A stretch of DNA of 64,000 nucleotides from assembly GCF_001044395.1 (NCBI RefSeq), contig NZ_JANU01000039.1, positions 1 to 64,000 on the forward strand. Direction: 5' to 3'. The notes beneath the pieces are model-generated. The model did no database searches, was not told where the DNA came from, and saw nothing but the letters and a program-made list of their open reading frames with translations. Every line of letters starts with the position of its first letter. Position 1 is the stretch's first letter. Below, in pieces: positions 28,768 through 37,800 of the stretch. The DNA comes from Caenimonas sp. SL110. Lineage in GTDB: Bacteria; Pseudomonadota; Gammaproteobacteria; Burkholderiales; Burkholderiaceae_C. Position numbers and translations under genes: made by a program.

Positions 28768-28850
28768 GCGTTCGCACTTTGCGCGCGTCCGGTTGAGCGT
28801 TCGCGCGATGCACGCGTCCGGTTGAGCGCTCGCGCAAAGTGCGCGTACTG
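28764..28850. repeat. Three tandem 29-bp repeats containing a long inverted repeat
   Basis: The units at 28764-28792, 28793-28821 and 28822-28850 all begin TTGAGCG(T/C)TCGC. The first two end CGCGTCCGG and the third has diverged. CGCACTTTGCGCG (28773-28785) and CGCGCAAAGTGCG (28831-28843) are exact reverse complements, so the array can fold as one large stem. The first unit overlaps the asd stop codon. Confidence 0.8.
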
Positions 28851-28854
28851 CGCG

Positions 28855-28883
28855 ACGGCCTGTAATGTGTAGTTACAGGCCGT
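28855..28883. terminator. Strong 11-bp hairpin downstream of asd
   Basis: ACGGCCTGTAA-tgtgtag-TTACAGGCCGT forms a perfect 11-bp stem with a 7-base loop. The following TGTCACA has no T run. It is a likely transcript boundary between asd and fimV, or a stabilising 3' structure. Confidence 0.55.
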
Positions 28884-28958
28884 TGTCACATCACAACATC
28901 GAATTTGACTCCCGGCAAGCTCAGGCGGATGCTGCGGGAAGTTAAGAGATGTCTCAGC

Positions 28959-28987
28959 TTGTCAGTCTAAGACATTGATGTTATGGT
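28959..28987 (+). promoter_or_regulatory. Predicted promoter of fimV
   Basis: TTGTCA (28959-28964) and TATGGT (28982-28987) are separated by 17 bases. The start would be near 28994, about 30 bases before the fimV ATG. An inverted repeat ATGTCT / AGACAT (28949-28954 and 28970-28975) overlaps the -35. Confidence 0.45.
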
Positions 28988-29023
28988 CCTTTTAGCAAAT
29001 TCAGTGTCGAGGCGTATGTCCGC

Positions 29024-31963
29024 ATGATGAGAAAAATATTGCCTGCAGACCGAGCAGTGGGGGCGCACAAAACGACCGAAAAGCCGAAATGGCGCGCCAC
29101 CGCTCTGGCAATTGCAGCGGCTGCGCTCCTGGGGTTTTCGGCATCGGATGCATCCGCACTGGGCTTGGGTCGCATCACGGTTCAGTCCGCATTGGGGGAG
29201 CCCCTGCGCGCCGAGATCGATATTCCTGAGATCAATGCGGAAGAGCTTGCGTCGCTGCGCACGTCGGTTGCGTCCCCCGAGGCGTTTCGCGCCGCCGGCC
29301 TCGAGTACAACCCCACCGTTTCCAACCTCAAGATCACGCTGGAGCGTCGCGCCGATGGGCGCCACTTCCTGCGTCTGGTCAGCGCGCGTCCCGTCAACGA
29401 GCCCTTTGTCGACCTGATCCTTGAAACCCAATGGGCCGCTGGCCGTATCGTGCGCGACTACACGATGCTGTTCGATCCGCCGAGCATGCGTGCACCCGCT
29501 GCACCGCTGGCTGCGCAGATCACTCCCGCACCTTCTTCCCCGTCGGCGGCCGCACCGCGTGCCGCCGCGTCTCCCGCACCATCGCAGCCAGCCCGGGCGG
29601 CAGTTGCCCGGGCACCGAGCGAGCCACGCGCCGCTACTGCACGTCCACCTCGCGCGGCTGGCGTGGGCGGCAGCGAAAAGCAGGTCACCGTTCAAAGCGG
29701 CGATACCGCAGGCAAGATCGCAGCCCAGTTCAAGCCGGCCAATGTGTCGCTGGACCAGATGCTGGTCGCCCTGCTGCGCGCCAACCCTGACGCCTTCATC
29801 AATGGCAACATCAACCGGCTGCGCGCTGGCGCCGTGATGGATGTGCCGGGCAGCGATGAGGCCAACCTGGTGCCTGCCGGTGAAGCGCGCCAGACACTGG
29901 TCGCGCAAAGCCGTGACTTCAACGAATTCCGCCGCAAGCTGGCAGAAGGTGCCCCGACCACTCGCGCCGCCACCTCCGACCGCCAGGCCACCGGTCGCGT
30001 GCAGGCGCAGGTCGAAGAAAAGCGTCCCGGTGCCACTGCGCCCGACAAGTTGCAGCTTTCCAAGGGCTCGGTGCAAGCCAGGGCTGCCGAAGACAAGATC
30101 GCACGCGATCGCGCCGCCCAGGATTCCGCCTCGCGTGTTGCAGAGCTGAACAAGAACATTGCCGACCTGAACCGGGTGGGCACGGCCAGCGCCCCTGCGG
30201 GCTCCGGTGCAAGTGCCGCCCGTCCGGGCGTTGCGCTTCCGCTGGGAACACCCGTCGGCACAGCCAGTGCCGCGCGTCCGGCTTCCGCGACCGCACCCGC
30301 TGCGGTCGCCAGTGCCGCTCGCCCGGTGGCAGCGCCGCCTTCGATTGCTCCAACGCCGGCGCCAGTGCCGGTCCCTGCTGCGGCCACGATCGCCGCATCG
30401 GCGGCCGCTGCCGCAAGACCCGCGTCTGCAGCAGTTGCCACCCCGGTCATCGCTTCCGCATCGGCGGCCAGGCCCGCATCGGGACCTGCCACGACAGCGG
30501 TAACGCCAGTCCCGGCTGCTGCCGCATCCTCGGCTGCAGCGCCGGCGACACCTTCGGCGACCACCGCAGCGGCCCTCGCGCCTGGAGCCAGCGCGCCTGC
30601 AAGTTCTGCGGCCGCAGCAGCATCCCCTGCTTCCGCGACCAACGCGTCCGCTTCTGCTGCAAAGCCCGTTGTACCGACCAAGCCACCGGCTCCCGCTCCC
30701 GTCGAGACCAGCCTCATCGACGACATGCTCGAGAACCCGATCGTGCCAGCGACGCTGGGCGGCATCCTGGCACTCTTGCTGGGCTTCGGAATCTATCGCG
30801 CACAACAGCGCAAGAAGTCCACACAAGTCGACAGCTCGTTCCTGGAAAGCCGCCTGCAGCCCGATTCATTCTTCGGCGCCAGTGGCGGTCAGCGCATCGA
30901 CACGAATGAAGGCGGAGCCACCGGTTCTTCGATGGTTTATTCGCCCAGCCAGCTTGATGCGGCCGGCGATGTCGATCCCGTTGCCGAAGCCGATGTGTAC
31001 CTGGCTTATGGCCGCGACCTTCAGGCCGAGGAAATACTCAAGGAGGCAATGCGCACGCAGCCCCAGCGCGTCGCCATCCATAGCAAGCTGCTCGAGATCT
31101 ACTCCAAGCGCCGCGACGGCAAGGCGTTCGAACAGGTGGCGACTGAGGCCCATGGCCTGACGCACGGTGAAGGTCCCGAGTGGGAACACATCTGTGAACT
31201 CGGCAAGGAACTCGATCCCTCAAACGCGCTTTATCGCCCAGGTGGAAGCCCTTCAGCAGTGGGTATCCCGAGTTCCTCGATGGCGACGCAGGCGTTCAGC
31301 GCCTCCACCCAACCGATGGCTTCGGCGCATCTGCCGGCGGCGCAACCGCAGCCAGCACCCGACTTTGATCTCGACCTCGATTTCTCGCTTGACGATCCTG
31401 TGCAGGGCAGTACGGCGGCACCGCTGACTGCCTCGAGTGACGAGCGCACCCAGGCGATACCGGCGGTAGCGCAGCAGGCACCTGCCCTGGACATGGACTT
31501 TGGAGACGAGCCCGTGTCGCTCAACGCTCCTCCCGTGAACACGCCTGCCCCAGTCTCACAGACAGAAACCGTTCGGCTCGATGCCCCTGACCTCATGCTG
31601 GACCCGAACAGCCTGAGCTTCACGACTGAACCCCCCAAGCCGGCACCTGCACCGGTTGCAGTGGCAAAGCCGCCTGCAACTGACACCGGCATGATCGAGT
31701 TCGACCTGGGCGCGCTTTCCCTTGACCTGGGTCCTGACACGCAGGGCGCGGAAAATGACGATGCCCCGGTCAGCACCGCAGGCTCACCACTGGGTGCCGA
31801 CAACAGCGCCAACGATCCGCTGGCAACCAAGCTGGCGCTTGCTGAAGAGTTCAATGCCATCGGCGACCCCGAAGGCGCTCGCAGCCTCGCTGAAGAAGTT
31901 GTCGCCGAGGCCACCGGCGACCTGAAGAATCGCGCCCAGCGATTCCTGGCGGAAATCAGCTGA
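29024..31963 (+). CDS. fimV: FimV/TspA-like pole and motility protein
   Basis: A 979-residue inner-membrane protein. The signal-like segment is at about 25-45, and the FimV N-terminal domain starts LGLGRITVQSALGEPLRAEI. A LysM-like peptidoglycan-binding domain lies near residues 222-285 (QVTVQSGDTAGKIAAQF). A long Ala/Pro/Ser-rich linker (about 370-560) comes next, then one transmembrane helix (about 572-590, TLGGILALLLGFGIYRA). The cytoplasmic part has TPR-like sequence near 650-720 and the conserved FimV C-terminal domain (about 930-979, LATKLALAEEFNAIGD). Relatives act in type IV pilus/twitching and polar organisation. The position between asd and truA is conserved. GAGG precedes the tandem ATG-ATG. 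Confidence 0.93.
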   Translation: MMRKILPADRAVGAHKTTEKPKWRATALAIAAAALLGFSASDASALGLGRITVQSALGEPLRAEIDIPEINAEELASLRTSVASPEAFRAAGLEYNPTVSNLKITLERRADGRHFLRLVSARPVNEPFVDLILETQWAAGRIVRDYTMLFDPPSMRAPAAPLAAQITPAPSSPSAAAPRAAASPAPSQPARAAVARAPSEPRAATARPPRAAGVGGSEKQVTVQSGDTAGKIAAQFKPANVSLDQMLVALLRANPDAFINGNINRLRAGAVMDVPGSDEANLVPAGEARQTLVAQSRDFNEFRRKLAEGAPTTRAATSDRQATGRVQAQVEEKRPGATAPDKLQLSKGSVQARAAEDKIARDRAAQDSASRVAELNKNIADLNRVGTASAPAGSGASAARPGVALPLGTPVGTASAARPASATAPAAVASAARPVAAPPSIAPTPAPVPVPAAATIAASAAAAARPASAAVATPVIASASAARPASGPATTAVTPVPAAAASSAAAPATPSATTAAALAPGASAPASSAAAAASPASATNASASAAKPVVPTKPPAPAPVETSLIDDMLENPIVPATLGGILALLLGFGIYRAQQRKKSTQVDSSFLESRLQPDSFFGASGGQRIDTNEGGATGSSMVYSPSQLDAAGDVDPVAEADVYLAYGRDLQAEEILKEAMRTQPQRVAIHSKLLEIYSKRRDGKAFEQVATEAHGLTHGEGPEWEHICELGKELDPSNALYRPGGSPSAVGIPSSSMATQAFSASTQPMASAHLPAAQPQPAPDFDLDLDFSLDDPVQGSTAAPLTASSDERTQAIPAVAQQAPALDMDFGDEPVSLNAPPVNTPAPVSQTETVRLDAPDLMLDPNSLSFTTEPPKPAPAPVAVAKPPATDTGMIEFDLGALSLDLGPDTQGAENDDAPVSTAGSPLGADNSANDPLATKLALAEEFNAIGDPEGARSLAEEVVAEATGDLKNRAQRFLAEIS

Positions 31964-32003
31964 AGGGGCGCTCGCGCCTCATCCGCTGCTTGACGGGCCT
32001 GCC

Positions 32004-32786
32004 ATGAGGCTGGCACTGGGTATCAGCTACAACGGCCAGGCCTATCAGGGCTGGCAGAGCCAGTTGTCGGGTTTGACCGTTCAGGACAAGCTCGAAAAGG
32101 CGCTTGGCCAATTCGCCGTGCAACGCATTTCCACCGTATGCGCCGGACGCACCGATGCCGGCGTGCACGGCCTGATGCAGGTCGTCCATTTCGACACGGA
32201 AATCGAGCGAGACGAGTTCTCGTGGATTCGCGGAACCAATCGCTTCCTGCCGCACGACATCGCCGTGCAATGGGCGCGCCCGGTCCCCGACGCTTTTCAT
32301 TGCCGCGCAAGCGCTCTGTCGCGGCGCTACGCCTATGTCGTGCTCGAATCCCCGGTGCGGCCCAGCATTGATTCAGGTCGGACCGGCTGGGTTTATCGGC
32401 CGCTCGATGAGGCCGCCATGCGCGAGGCAGCAGCAATCCTGATGGGCGAGCACGATTTCACTTCTTTCAGGGCATCGGCCTGCCAGGCGCTCTCGCCGGT
32501 CAAGACCATGAAGCGGATCGACATCTCGCGTCGTGGCGCTTACTGGCGTTTCGACTTCGAGGCCAATGCGTTCCTGCATCACATGATCCGCAACATCATG
32601 GGATGCCTGTTGCAGATCGGCCAGGGGATGCAGCCACCCGGGTGGATGGCGCAGGTGCTGGCAGCGCGCGACCGCGACGCCGCCGCGCCGACGTTCTCGC
32701 CGGACGGACTGTATTTTCTGGGGCCGGTGTACGCACCGGAGTGGGGGCTTCCCGATCGCACTGCTGCGTATGATGGACTGCCATGA
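32004..32786 (+). CDS. truA: tRNA pseudouridine(38-40) synthase
   Basis: A 260-residue enzyme modifying uridines 38-40 of the tRNA anticodon arm. The catalytic Asp is in CAGRTDAGVHGLMQVVHF. Other family segments are RSRRYAYVV-like (LSRRYAYVVLE) and FLHHMIRNIMG. Its stop overlaps the trpF ATG (ATGA), so the two are coupled. Confidence 0.97.
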   Translation: MRLALGISYNGQAYQGWQSQLSGLTVQDKLEKALGQFAVQRISTVCAGRTDAGVHGLMQVVHFDTEIERDEFSWIRGTNRFLPHDIAVQWARPVPDAFHCRASALSRRYAYVVLESPVRPSIDSGRTGWVYRPLDEAAMREAAAILMGEHDFTSFRASACQALSPVKTMKRIDISRRGAYWRFDFEANAFLHHMIRNIMGCLLQIGQGMQPPGWMAQVLAARDRDAAAPTFSPDGLYFLGPVYAPEWGLPDRTAAYDGLP

Positions 32787-33505
32787 GCACTGCACCATTG
32801 CCCCGCACCCGTATCAAGATCTGCGGCCTGACACGCGAACAGGACATCGACGCCGCGGTTGAAGCCGGCGCCGATGCGGTCGGCTTCGTGATGTATCCGA
32901 AGAGCCCGCGATTCATCTCGCCGGGTCGCGCCGCAGAACTCGCGCGCCGGCTGCCACCCTTCATCACGCCGGTGCTTCTCTTCGTCAACGAAACACCGAA
33001 AACCGTTCTGGAAGCATGCGCACGGGTGCCCGGATGCCTGGCCCAGTTCCACGGCGACGAGACCCCCGAACTGTGCGAGGAGTCCATCGGCCATGGCAGG
33101 CTCGCCTATATTCGGGCCGCAAGAATCCCTCTGGATGACACGCCTTTCGACTTGCTAAAATTCGCATCGGATTACCGCCGCGCAAGAGCGATCCTTCTCG
33201 ACGCCCATGTCGAGGGATACGGCGGTGCCGGGAAAACATTCAATTGGTCACAGCTGCCCGCAAACGTCAACGTTCACCTCGTCTTGTCTGGTGGGTTGAC
33301 GCCTGCAAACGCGGGCGATGGCATCTTGCAGGTCCGGCCGCGCTGTAAATCGCTGGCCGTCGATGTGAGCTCCGGTGTCGAACTGGACGGCCCTGGCAAC
33401 AAAGGCCTGAAAGACCCGGAAAAGATCAATCGGTTCGTCGCGGCCGTGCGTGCCGCCGACGTTCTCCTTGCAAAGAGCACCCATGGCCTCCTATCAACAA
33501 CCTGA
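32783..33505 (+). CDS. trpF: Phosphoribosylanthranilate isomerase
   Basis: A 240-residue TIM barrel of tryptophan synthesis. The catalytic Cys is in [10 protein letters not shown], the acid/base Asp in [16 protein letters not shown], and the phosphate-binding end is [14 protein letters not shown]. It starts within the truA stop and its last 23 bases overlap trpB. A TGCTAAAAT sequence at 33153-33161 inside the gene could be an extended -10 for trpBA. Confidence 0.96.
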   Translation: MSTAPLPRTRIKICGLTREQDIDAAVEAGADAVGFVMYPKSPRFISPGRAAELARRLPPFITPVLLFVNETPKTVLEACARVPGCLAQFHGDETPELCEESIGHGRLAYIRAARIPLDDTPFDLLKFASDYRRARAILLDAHVEGYGGAGKTFNWSQLPANVNVHLVLSGGLTPANAGDGILQVRPRCKSLAVDVSSGVELDGPGNKGLKDPEKINRFVAAVRAADVLLAKSTHGLLSTT

Positions 33506-34730
33506 CATCACCGGGCACTTCGGCCCCTACGGCGGCAGCTTCGTCAGCGAGACGCTGACTCACGCGATCAACGAGCTGCGCGCGGCCTATGCCAGGTACC
33601 AGAACGACCCTGAGTTCCTGGAAGAGTTTCGCTACGAGCTCAAGCACTTTGTCGGTCGCCCCTCGCCGGTCTATCACGCAGCCCGAATGAGCCGTGAGCA
33701 GGGCGGCGCACAGATCTACCTCAAGCGCGAAGACTTGAATCACACCGGCGCCCACAAGATCAACAACGTGATCGGCCAGGCGCTGCTGGCACGCCGCATG
33801 GGCAAGCCCCGTGTGATTGCCGAAACGGGCGCAGGCCAGCACGGCGTGGCCACGGCCACGATCTGCGCACGCTACGGCCTCGAGTGCATCGTTTACATGG
33901 GCATCGAGGATGTGCGGCGGCAAAGCCCCAACGTCTATCGCATGAACCTGCTCGGCGCGACGGTGGTTCCGGTCACCTCCGGCAGCCGCACCTTGAAGGA
34001 CGCGCTCAACGAAGCCATGCGCGACTGGGTGACCAACGTCGAAAACACTTTCTACATCATCGGCACCGTGGCGGGTCCGCACCCCTATCCGATGATGGTG
34101 CGCGACTTCCAGAGCGTGATCGGCAACGAGTGCCTCACGCAGATGCCCGAACTCGCCGGCAGCCAACCCGATGCCGTCGTTGCCTGCGTGGGCGGCGGCA
34201 GCAATGCGATGGGCATCTTCCATCCGTACATCCCGCACGAGAACACGCGCCTCATCGGCGTTGAAGCTGCAGGCGAGGGTCTGGACAGCGGCAAGCATTC
34301 GGCGTCACTGCAACGTGGCAGCCCTGGCGTGCTGCACGGCAACCGAACCTACATCCTTCAGGACGACAACGGCCAGATCACCGAAACGCACAGCGTGAGC
34401 GCGGGCCTCGACTACCCGGGCGTCGGTCCCGAGCACGCCTGGCTCAAGGACATCGGACGCGCGGAGTACGTCGGCATCACCGACAAGGAAGCGCTCGAAG
34501 CGTTCCACTACCTGTGCCGCACCGAAGGCATCATCCCCGCGCTCGAATCCAGCCATGCGATCGCGTATGCGATGAAGCTCGCCAAAACCATGAAGCCCGA
34601 CCAGAAGATCCTGGTCAACCTCTCGGGCCGTGGCGACAAGGACATCGGCACGGTGGCCGACCTCGCAGGTGTCGAGTTCTACGACCGGCCTTCCATGCGC
34701 GGCATGAAGGTCAAGGGAGCGCAGCCATGA
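33483..34730 (+). CDS. trpB: Tryptophan synthase beta subunit
   Basis: A 415-residue PLP enzyme condensing indole and serine. The PLP lysine is in [18 protein letters not shown]. The phosphate-binding loop is [23 protein letters not shown] and [13 protein letters not shown] are also typical. ATG 33483 (MASYQQP) is chosen. The stop overlaps trpA by ATGA, consistent with balanced production of the alpha-beta complex. Confidence 0.98.
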   Translation: MASYQQPDITGHFGPYGGSFVSETLTHAINELRAAYARYQNDPEFLEEFRYELKHFVGRPSPVYHAARMSREQGGAQIYLKREDLNHTGAHKINNVIGQALLARRMGKPRVIAETGAGQHGVATATICARYGLECIVYMGIEDVRRQSPNVYRMNLLGATVVPVTSGSRTLKDALNEAMRDWVTNVENTFYIIGTVAGPHPYPMMVRDFQSVIGNECLTQMPELAGSQPDAVVACVGGGSNAMGIFHPYIPHENTRLIGVEAAGEGLDSGKHSASLQRGSPGVLHGNRTYILQDDNGQITETHSVSAGLDYPGVGPEHAWLKDIGRAEYVGITDKEALEAFHYLCRTEGIIPALESSHAIAYAMKLAKTMKPDQKILVNLSGRGDKDIGTVADLAGVEFYDRPSMRGMKVKGAQP

Positions 34731-35536
34731 GCCGCATCGCACCGAAAATGCAGGCGCTCAAGGCCGCGGGCCGCAAGGCGCTCATTCCATACGTCACGGC
34801 CGGATTCCCCTACGCCGACATCACGCCCGAGCTGATGCACGCGATGGTCTCGGCAGGCGCCGACATCATCGAACTCGGCGTGCCGTTTTCCGACCCGATG
34901 GCAGACGGCCCCGTCATCCAGAAGGCCGGCGAAAAGGCGCTGACCTTCGGCATCGGCACGGCGCAGGTGCTCGCGATGGTCAAGGACTTTCGCGCGCAGG
35001 ACAACGTCACGCCCGTCGTGCTGATGGGCTATGCCAATCCGCTGGAACGCTACGACCTGATGCGCGGCAAGGACGCATTCATCCGCGATGCGTCGCAAGC
35101 CGGCGTGGATGGCATCCTGGTCGTCGACTACCCGCCGGAAGAATGCGAGGAGTTCGCCGCGAAACTGCGCAGCAACGGCATGGACCTCATCTTCCTGCTG
35201 GCACCCACCAGCACCGATGAGCGCATCGCGCTGGTCGCCAAAGTGGCCAGTGGCTATGTCTATTACGTGTCGCTCAAGGGCGTGACGGGTGCGGCGAGCG
35301 CCGATGCAGGTGCTGTCGAGCTGATGCTGCCGCGCATTCGCGAACACGTCAAAATCCCGGTGGGCGTTGGTTTTGGCATTCGCGACGCCGCGACCGCGCA
35401 GGCCATCGGCAAGGTGGCCGATGCAGTAGTCATCGGCACCAAGATCATCCAGCTGATCGAGAACGAACCGCGCGAGAACGTGGCGCCTGTCGTCTCCAGC
35501 TTCCTGCAACAGATCCGGCTCGCGCTGGACGTATGA
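34727..35536 (+). CDS. trpA: Tryptophan synthase alpha subunit
   Basis: A 269-residue TIM barrel cleaving indole-3-glycerol phosphate. The catalytic Glu is in [19 protein letters not shown], and the Asp is in this same segment. The phosphate site is [12 protein letters not shown]. It is translationally coupled to trpB. Confidence 0.98.
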   Translation: MSRIAPKMQALKAAGRKALIPYVTAGFPYADITPELMHAMVSAGADIIELGVPFSDPMADGPVIQKAGEKALTFGIGTAQVLAMVKDFRAQDNVTPVVLMGYANPLERYDLMRGKDAFIRDASQAGVDGILVVDYPPEECEEFAAKLRSNGMDLIFLLAPTSTDERIALVAKVASGYVYYVSLKGVTGAASADAGAVELMLPRIREHVKIPVGVGFGIRDAATAQAIGKVADAVVIGTKIIQLIENEPRENVAPVVSSFLQQIRLALDV

Positions 35537-35564
35537 TGAACGATTCACGAGGAGTCTCCCACCC

Positions 35565-36437
35565 ATGAGCTGGCTCGAAAAACTGCTTCCGCCCAAGATC
35601 CAGCAGACGGATCCCGCTGACCGCCGCCAGGTGCCCGAGGGCGTCTGGGTCAAGTGCCCGAGCTGCGAAACCGTGCTGTACAAGACCGACCTGGAACAAA
35701 ACCAGAACGTCTGCCCCACCTGCAGCCACCACCACCGCATCGGCGCGCGTGGTCGGCTCAATGGCTTCCTCGATGCCGAGGGCCGCTACGAAATCGGGCA
35801 GGAAGTGCTGCCGGTCGATGCGCTCAAGTTCAAGGACAGCCGCAAGTACCCCGAGCGCCTGAAAGAAGCCCTGGAAAACACCGGCGAGACCGATGCCCTG
35901 GTCGTCATGGGCGGGGCGGTGCACAGCATCAGCCTGGTGGCAGCCGCGTTTGAATTCGACTTCATGGGCGGCAGCATGGGCAGCGTCGTCGGCGAGCGTT
36001 TTGTGCGCGGCGTCGAAGCGGCGATCGAACAGAAAGTGCCCTTCCTGTGCTTCACCGCAACCGGTGGGGCGCGGATGCAGGAAGGCCTGTTGTCCCTGAT
36101 GCAGATGGCCAAGACCAATGCGGCCCTGACCCGGCTGGCCAAGAAGGGCCTGCCCTACATCAGCGTGCTCACCGACCCGACGATGGGCGGTGTGAGTGCA
36201 GGCTTTGCGTTTGTTGGCGATGTCGTGATCGCGGAGCCCAAGGCGCTCATCGGCTTTGCGGGTCCGCGCGTGATCGAGTCCACGGTGCGGGTCACCCTGC
36301 CCGAAGGCTTCCAGCGCGCCGAGTTCCTGCAGACCAAGGGCGCCGTCGACTTCATCTGCGATCGGCGCGAACTGCGCAAGACCGTGGCGAGCACACTCGC
36401 CATGCTGCAGCGCCAGCCCGCCGACGCGGTGGACTGA
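35565..36437 (+). CDS. accD: Acetyl-CoA carboxylase carboxyltransferase beta subunit
   Basis: A 290-residue subunit of the fatty-acid-synthesis carboxyltransferase. The N-terminal four-Cys zinc ribbon is CPSC...CPTC (about residues 30-52). The carboxyltransferase core includes [20 protein letters not shown] and [19 protein letters not shown] lies ten bases before the ATG. The order trpA-accD is widespread in betaproteobacteria. Confidence 0.97.
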   Translation: MSWLEKLLPPKIQQTDPADRRQVPEGVWVKCPSCETVLYKTDLEQNQNVCPTCSHHHRIGARGRLNGFLDAEGRYEIGQEVLPVDALKFKDSRKYPERLKEALENTGETDALVVMGGAVHSISLVAAAFEFDFMGGSMGSVVGERFVRGVEAAIEQKVPFLCFTATGGARMQEGLLSLMQMAKTNAALTRLAKKGLPYISVLTDPTMGGVSAGFAFVGDVVIAEPKALIGFAGPRVIESTVRVTLPEGFQRAEFLQTKGAVDFICDRRELRKTVASTLAMLQRQPADAVD

Positions 36438-36443
36438 TTCGCC

Positions 36444-36989
36444 TCAGCGCAGGACGGCGGCCTGCAGGTACGCCAACGCAATTGCGGCGACCTGCAACAG
36501 CACCAGAAGCGCCAGCGGCGACAGGTCAATCCCGCCCACCAGCGGGATCAATTTCCTGAACGGGCGAAGCAGGGGCGCGCAAAGCCGGTCGATGATGTCC
36601 ACGATCGGCGAATCGGCGCGAACCCATGACAGGATGGCGTGGACGATGACCAGGCCCGTGAGGAGCGAAATGATCAGCCGCACCACGCCAAACAGGGCGA
36701 GCACAGGCAGCATCTCGAGCCCGCCCAGCCGCGTGAGCAGCCAGAGGATCGAGAACTGCGCGAGCTCCACCAGGAACACGCCGACCACACTGGCCGTATC
36801 CACCTTGCCGATGGCGGGAAGCACCCGCCGCAACGGCAGGACCAGCCAGTCAGTGAGCGCAAACACAAACTGGCCGACCGGATTCTTGAACGGGACTTTC
36901 TGGTACTGCATATAGGCGCGCAGCAGAAAAGCACCGCCCAGCAGACCGGCCGCAACGTCCAGCACAAACGAAATGATTTGGTAAAACAT
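36444..36989 (-). CDS. YggT-family membrane protein
   Basis: A 181-residue integral inner-membrane protein made of two YGGT repeats, each a hydrophobic pair with a conserved basic segment (LVLPLRRVLPAIGKVD near 50 and LCAPLLRPFRKLIPLVGGID near 140). The family's function is poorly defined; it has been linked to osmotic or cell-envelope homeostasis. It is convergent with accD (6 bases apart) and divergent from the LON-domain gene. Confidence 0.93.
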   Translation of the reverse strand: MFYQIISFVLDVAAGLLGGAFLLRAYMQYQKVPFKNPVGQFVFALTDWLVLPLRRVLPAIGKVDTASVVGVFLVELAQFSILWLLTRLGGLEMLPVLALFGVVRLIISLLTGLVIVHAILSWVRADSPIVDIIDRLCAPLLRPFRKLIPLVGGIDLSPLALLVLLQVAAIALAYLQAAVLR

Positions 36990-37034
36990 GGATGGGTTCT
37001 CTCGTGGGATGATAGCGGGCAGAACGGGAAATCG

Positions 37035-37667
37035 ATGTCGTCAGCCCTCACCCTGCAATCCCTGCCGTTGTTCCCACTGGGCACGGTCCTTTTTCCTGAC
37101 GGCGTCCTGCCGCTTCGCATTTTCGAGGTCCGCTACCTCGACATGATCGGCCGCTGCCACAAGGCGGGCGCGCCCTTCGGGATCGTCTCACTCACCCAGG
37201 GTAACGAAGTCCGTCAACCAGGCGCCACGGAATCATTTGCCAATGTCGGCACGTTGGCCACCATCAGCCACTTCGAAACCCCTCGCCCGGGCCTCATGAT
37301 GATCCGCGCGCATGGGGCGCAACGCTTTCGGATCACCTCGCGCGACCAGCTCAAGCACGGCTTGTGGATTGCCGATGTGCAGGGGCTCGCCGTCGATATG
37401 GCAGTGCCGATTCCGGACGACCTGAAGATCACGGCCACTGCGCTTTCAAGGCTGATCGATTCGCTGCAGCAAAAGGCCGATGCGCCGGGGCAACTTCCGA
37501 TCGAGGGACCCTACCGGCTCGACGACTGCGGATGGGTCGCCAATCGCTGGTGCGAATTGCTGCCGCTGGGCGTGCAACTCAAGCAGCGGCTGATGGAACT
37601 CGACAACCCGCTCGTGCGGCTGGAACTCGTGAGCGATGTGTTGGCGCGTACGGGGATTGCGCAGTAG
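37035..37667 (+). CDS. Stand-alone LON substrate-binding domain protein
   Basis: 210 residues matching only the N-terminal substrate-recognition domain of Lon protease (LPLFPLGTVLFPDGVLPLRI, FEVRYLDMIGRC, GAQRFRIT). No ATPase or protease domain follows. Such proteins are widespread, but their role is not well established. ATG 37035 begins the domain directly. Downstream are two REP-like elements. Confidence 0.9.
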   Translation: MSSALTLQSLPLFPLGTVLFPDGVLPLRIFEVRYLDMIGRCHKAGAPFGIVSLTQGNEVRQPGATESFANVGTLATISHFETPRPGLMMIRAHGAQRFRITSRDQLKHGLWIADVQGLAVDMAVPIPDDLKITATALSRLIDSLQQKADAPGQLPIEGPYRLDDCGWVANRWCELLPLGVQLKQRLMELDNPLVRLELVSDVLARTGIAQ

Positions 37668-37700
37668 CGTCTGGTGGCTGCGCAACGATCGCTGCCGATT

Positions 37701-37735
37701 CGCGGTGGATGCCGGATCAAGTCCGGCATGACAGC
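37701..37735 (-). repeat. REP-like palindromic element, copy 4
   Basis: ATGCCGG-atcaagt-CCGGCAT (37709-37729) is followed by GACA, so it is inverted. It forms a head-to-head pair with copy 5, the same arrangement as copies 2 and 3. Confidence 0.85.
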
Positions 37736-37744
37736 CCTGGTACT

Positions 37745-37775
37745 TGTCATTGCGGACTCGATCCGCAATCCATGA
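37745..37775 (+). repeat. REP-like palindromic element, copy 5
   Basis: TGTC-ATTGCGG-actcgat-CCGCAAT (stem 37749-37769) is located between the LON-domain gene and the convergent dehydratase gene. It could end both transcripts. Confidence 0.85.
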
Positions 37776-37800
37776 CTTCACTGCGACAGCACCGCAGCGC

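Noticed and set aside
28764-28850. 29-bp repeats as a small CRISPR array
   Set aside because: The units are directly adjacent with no spacers and no cas genes are nearby. They form a tandem and inverted repeat instead.
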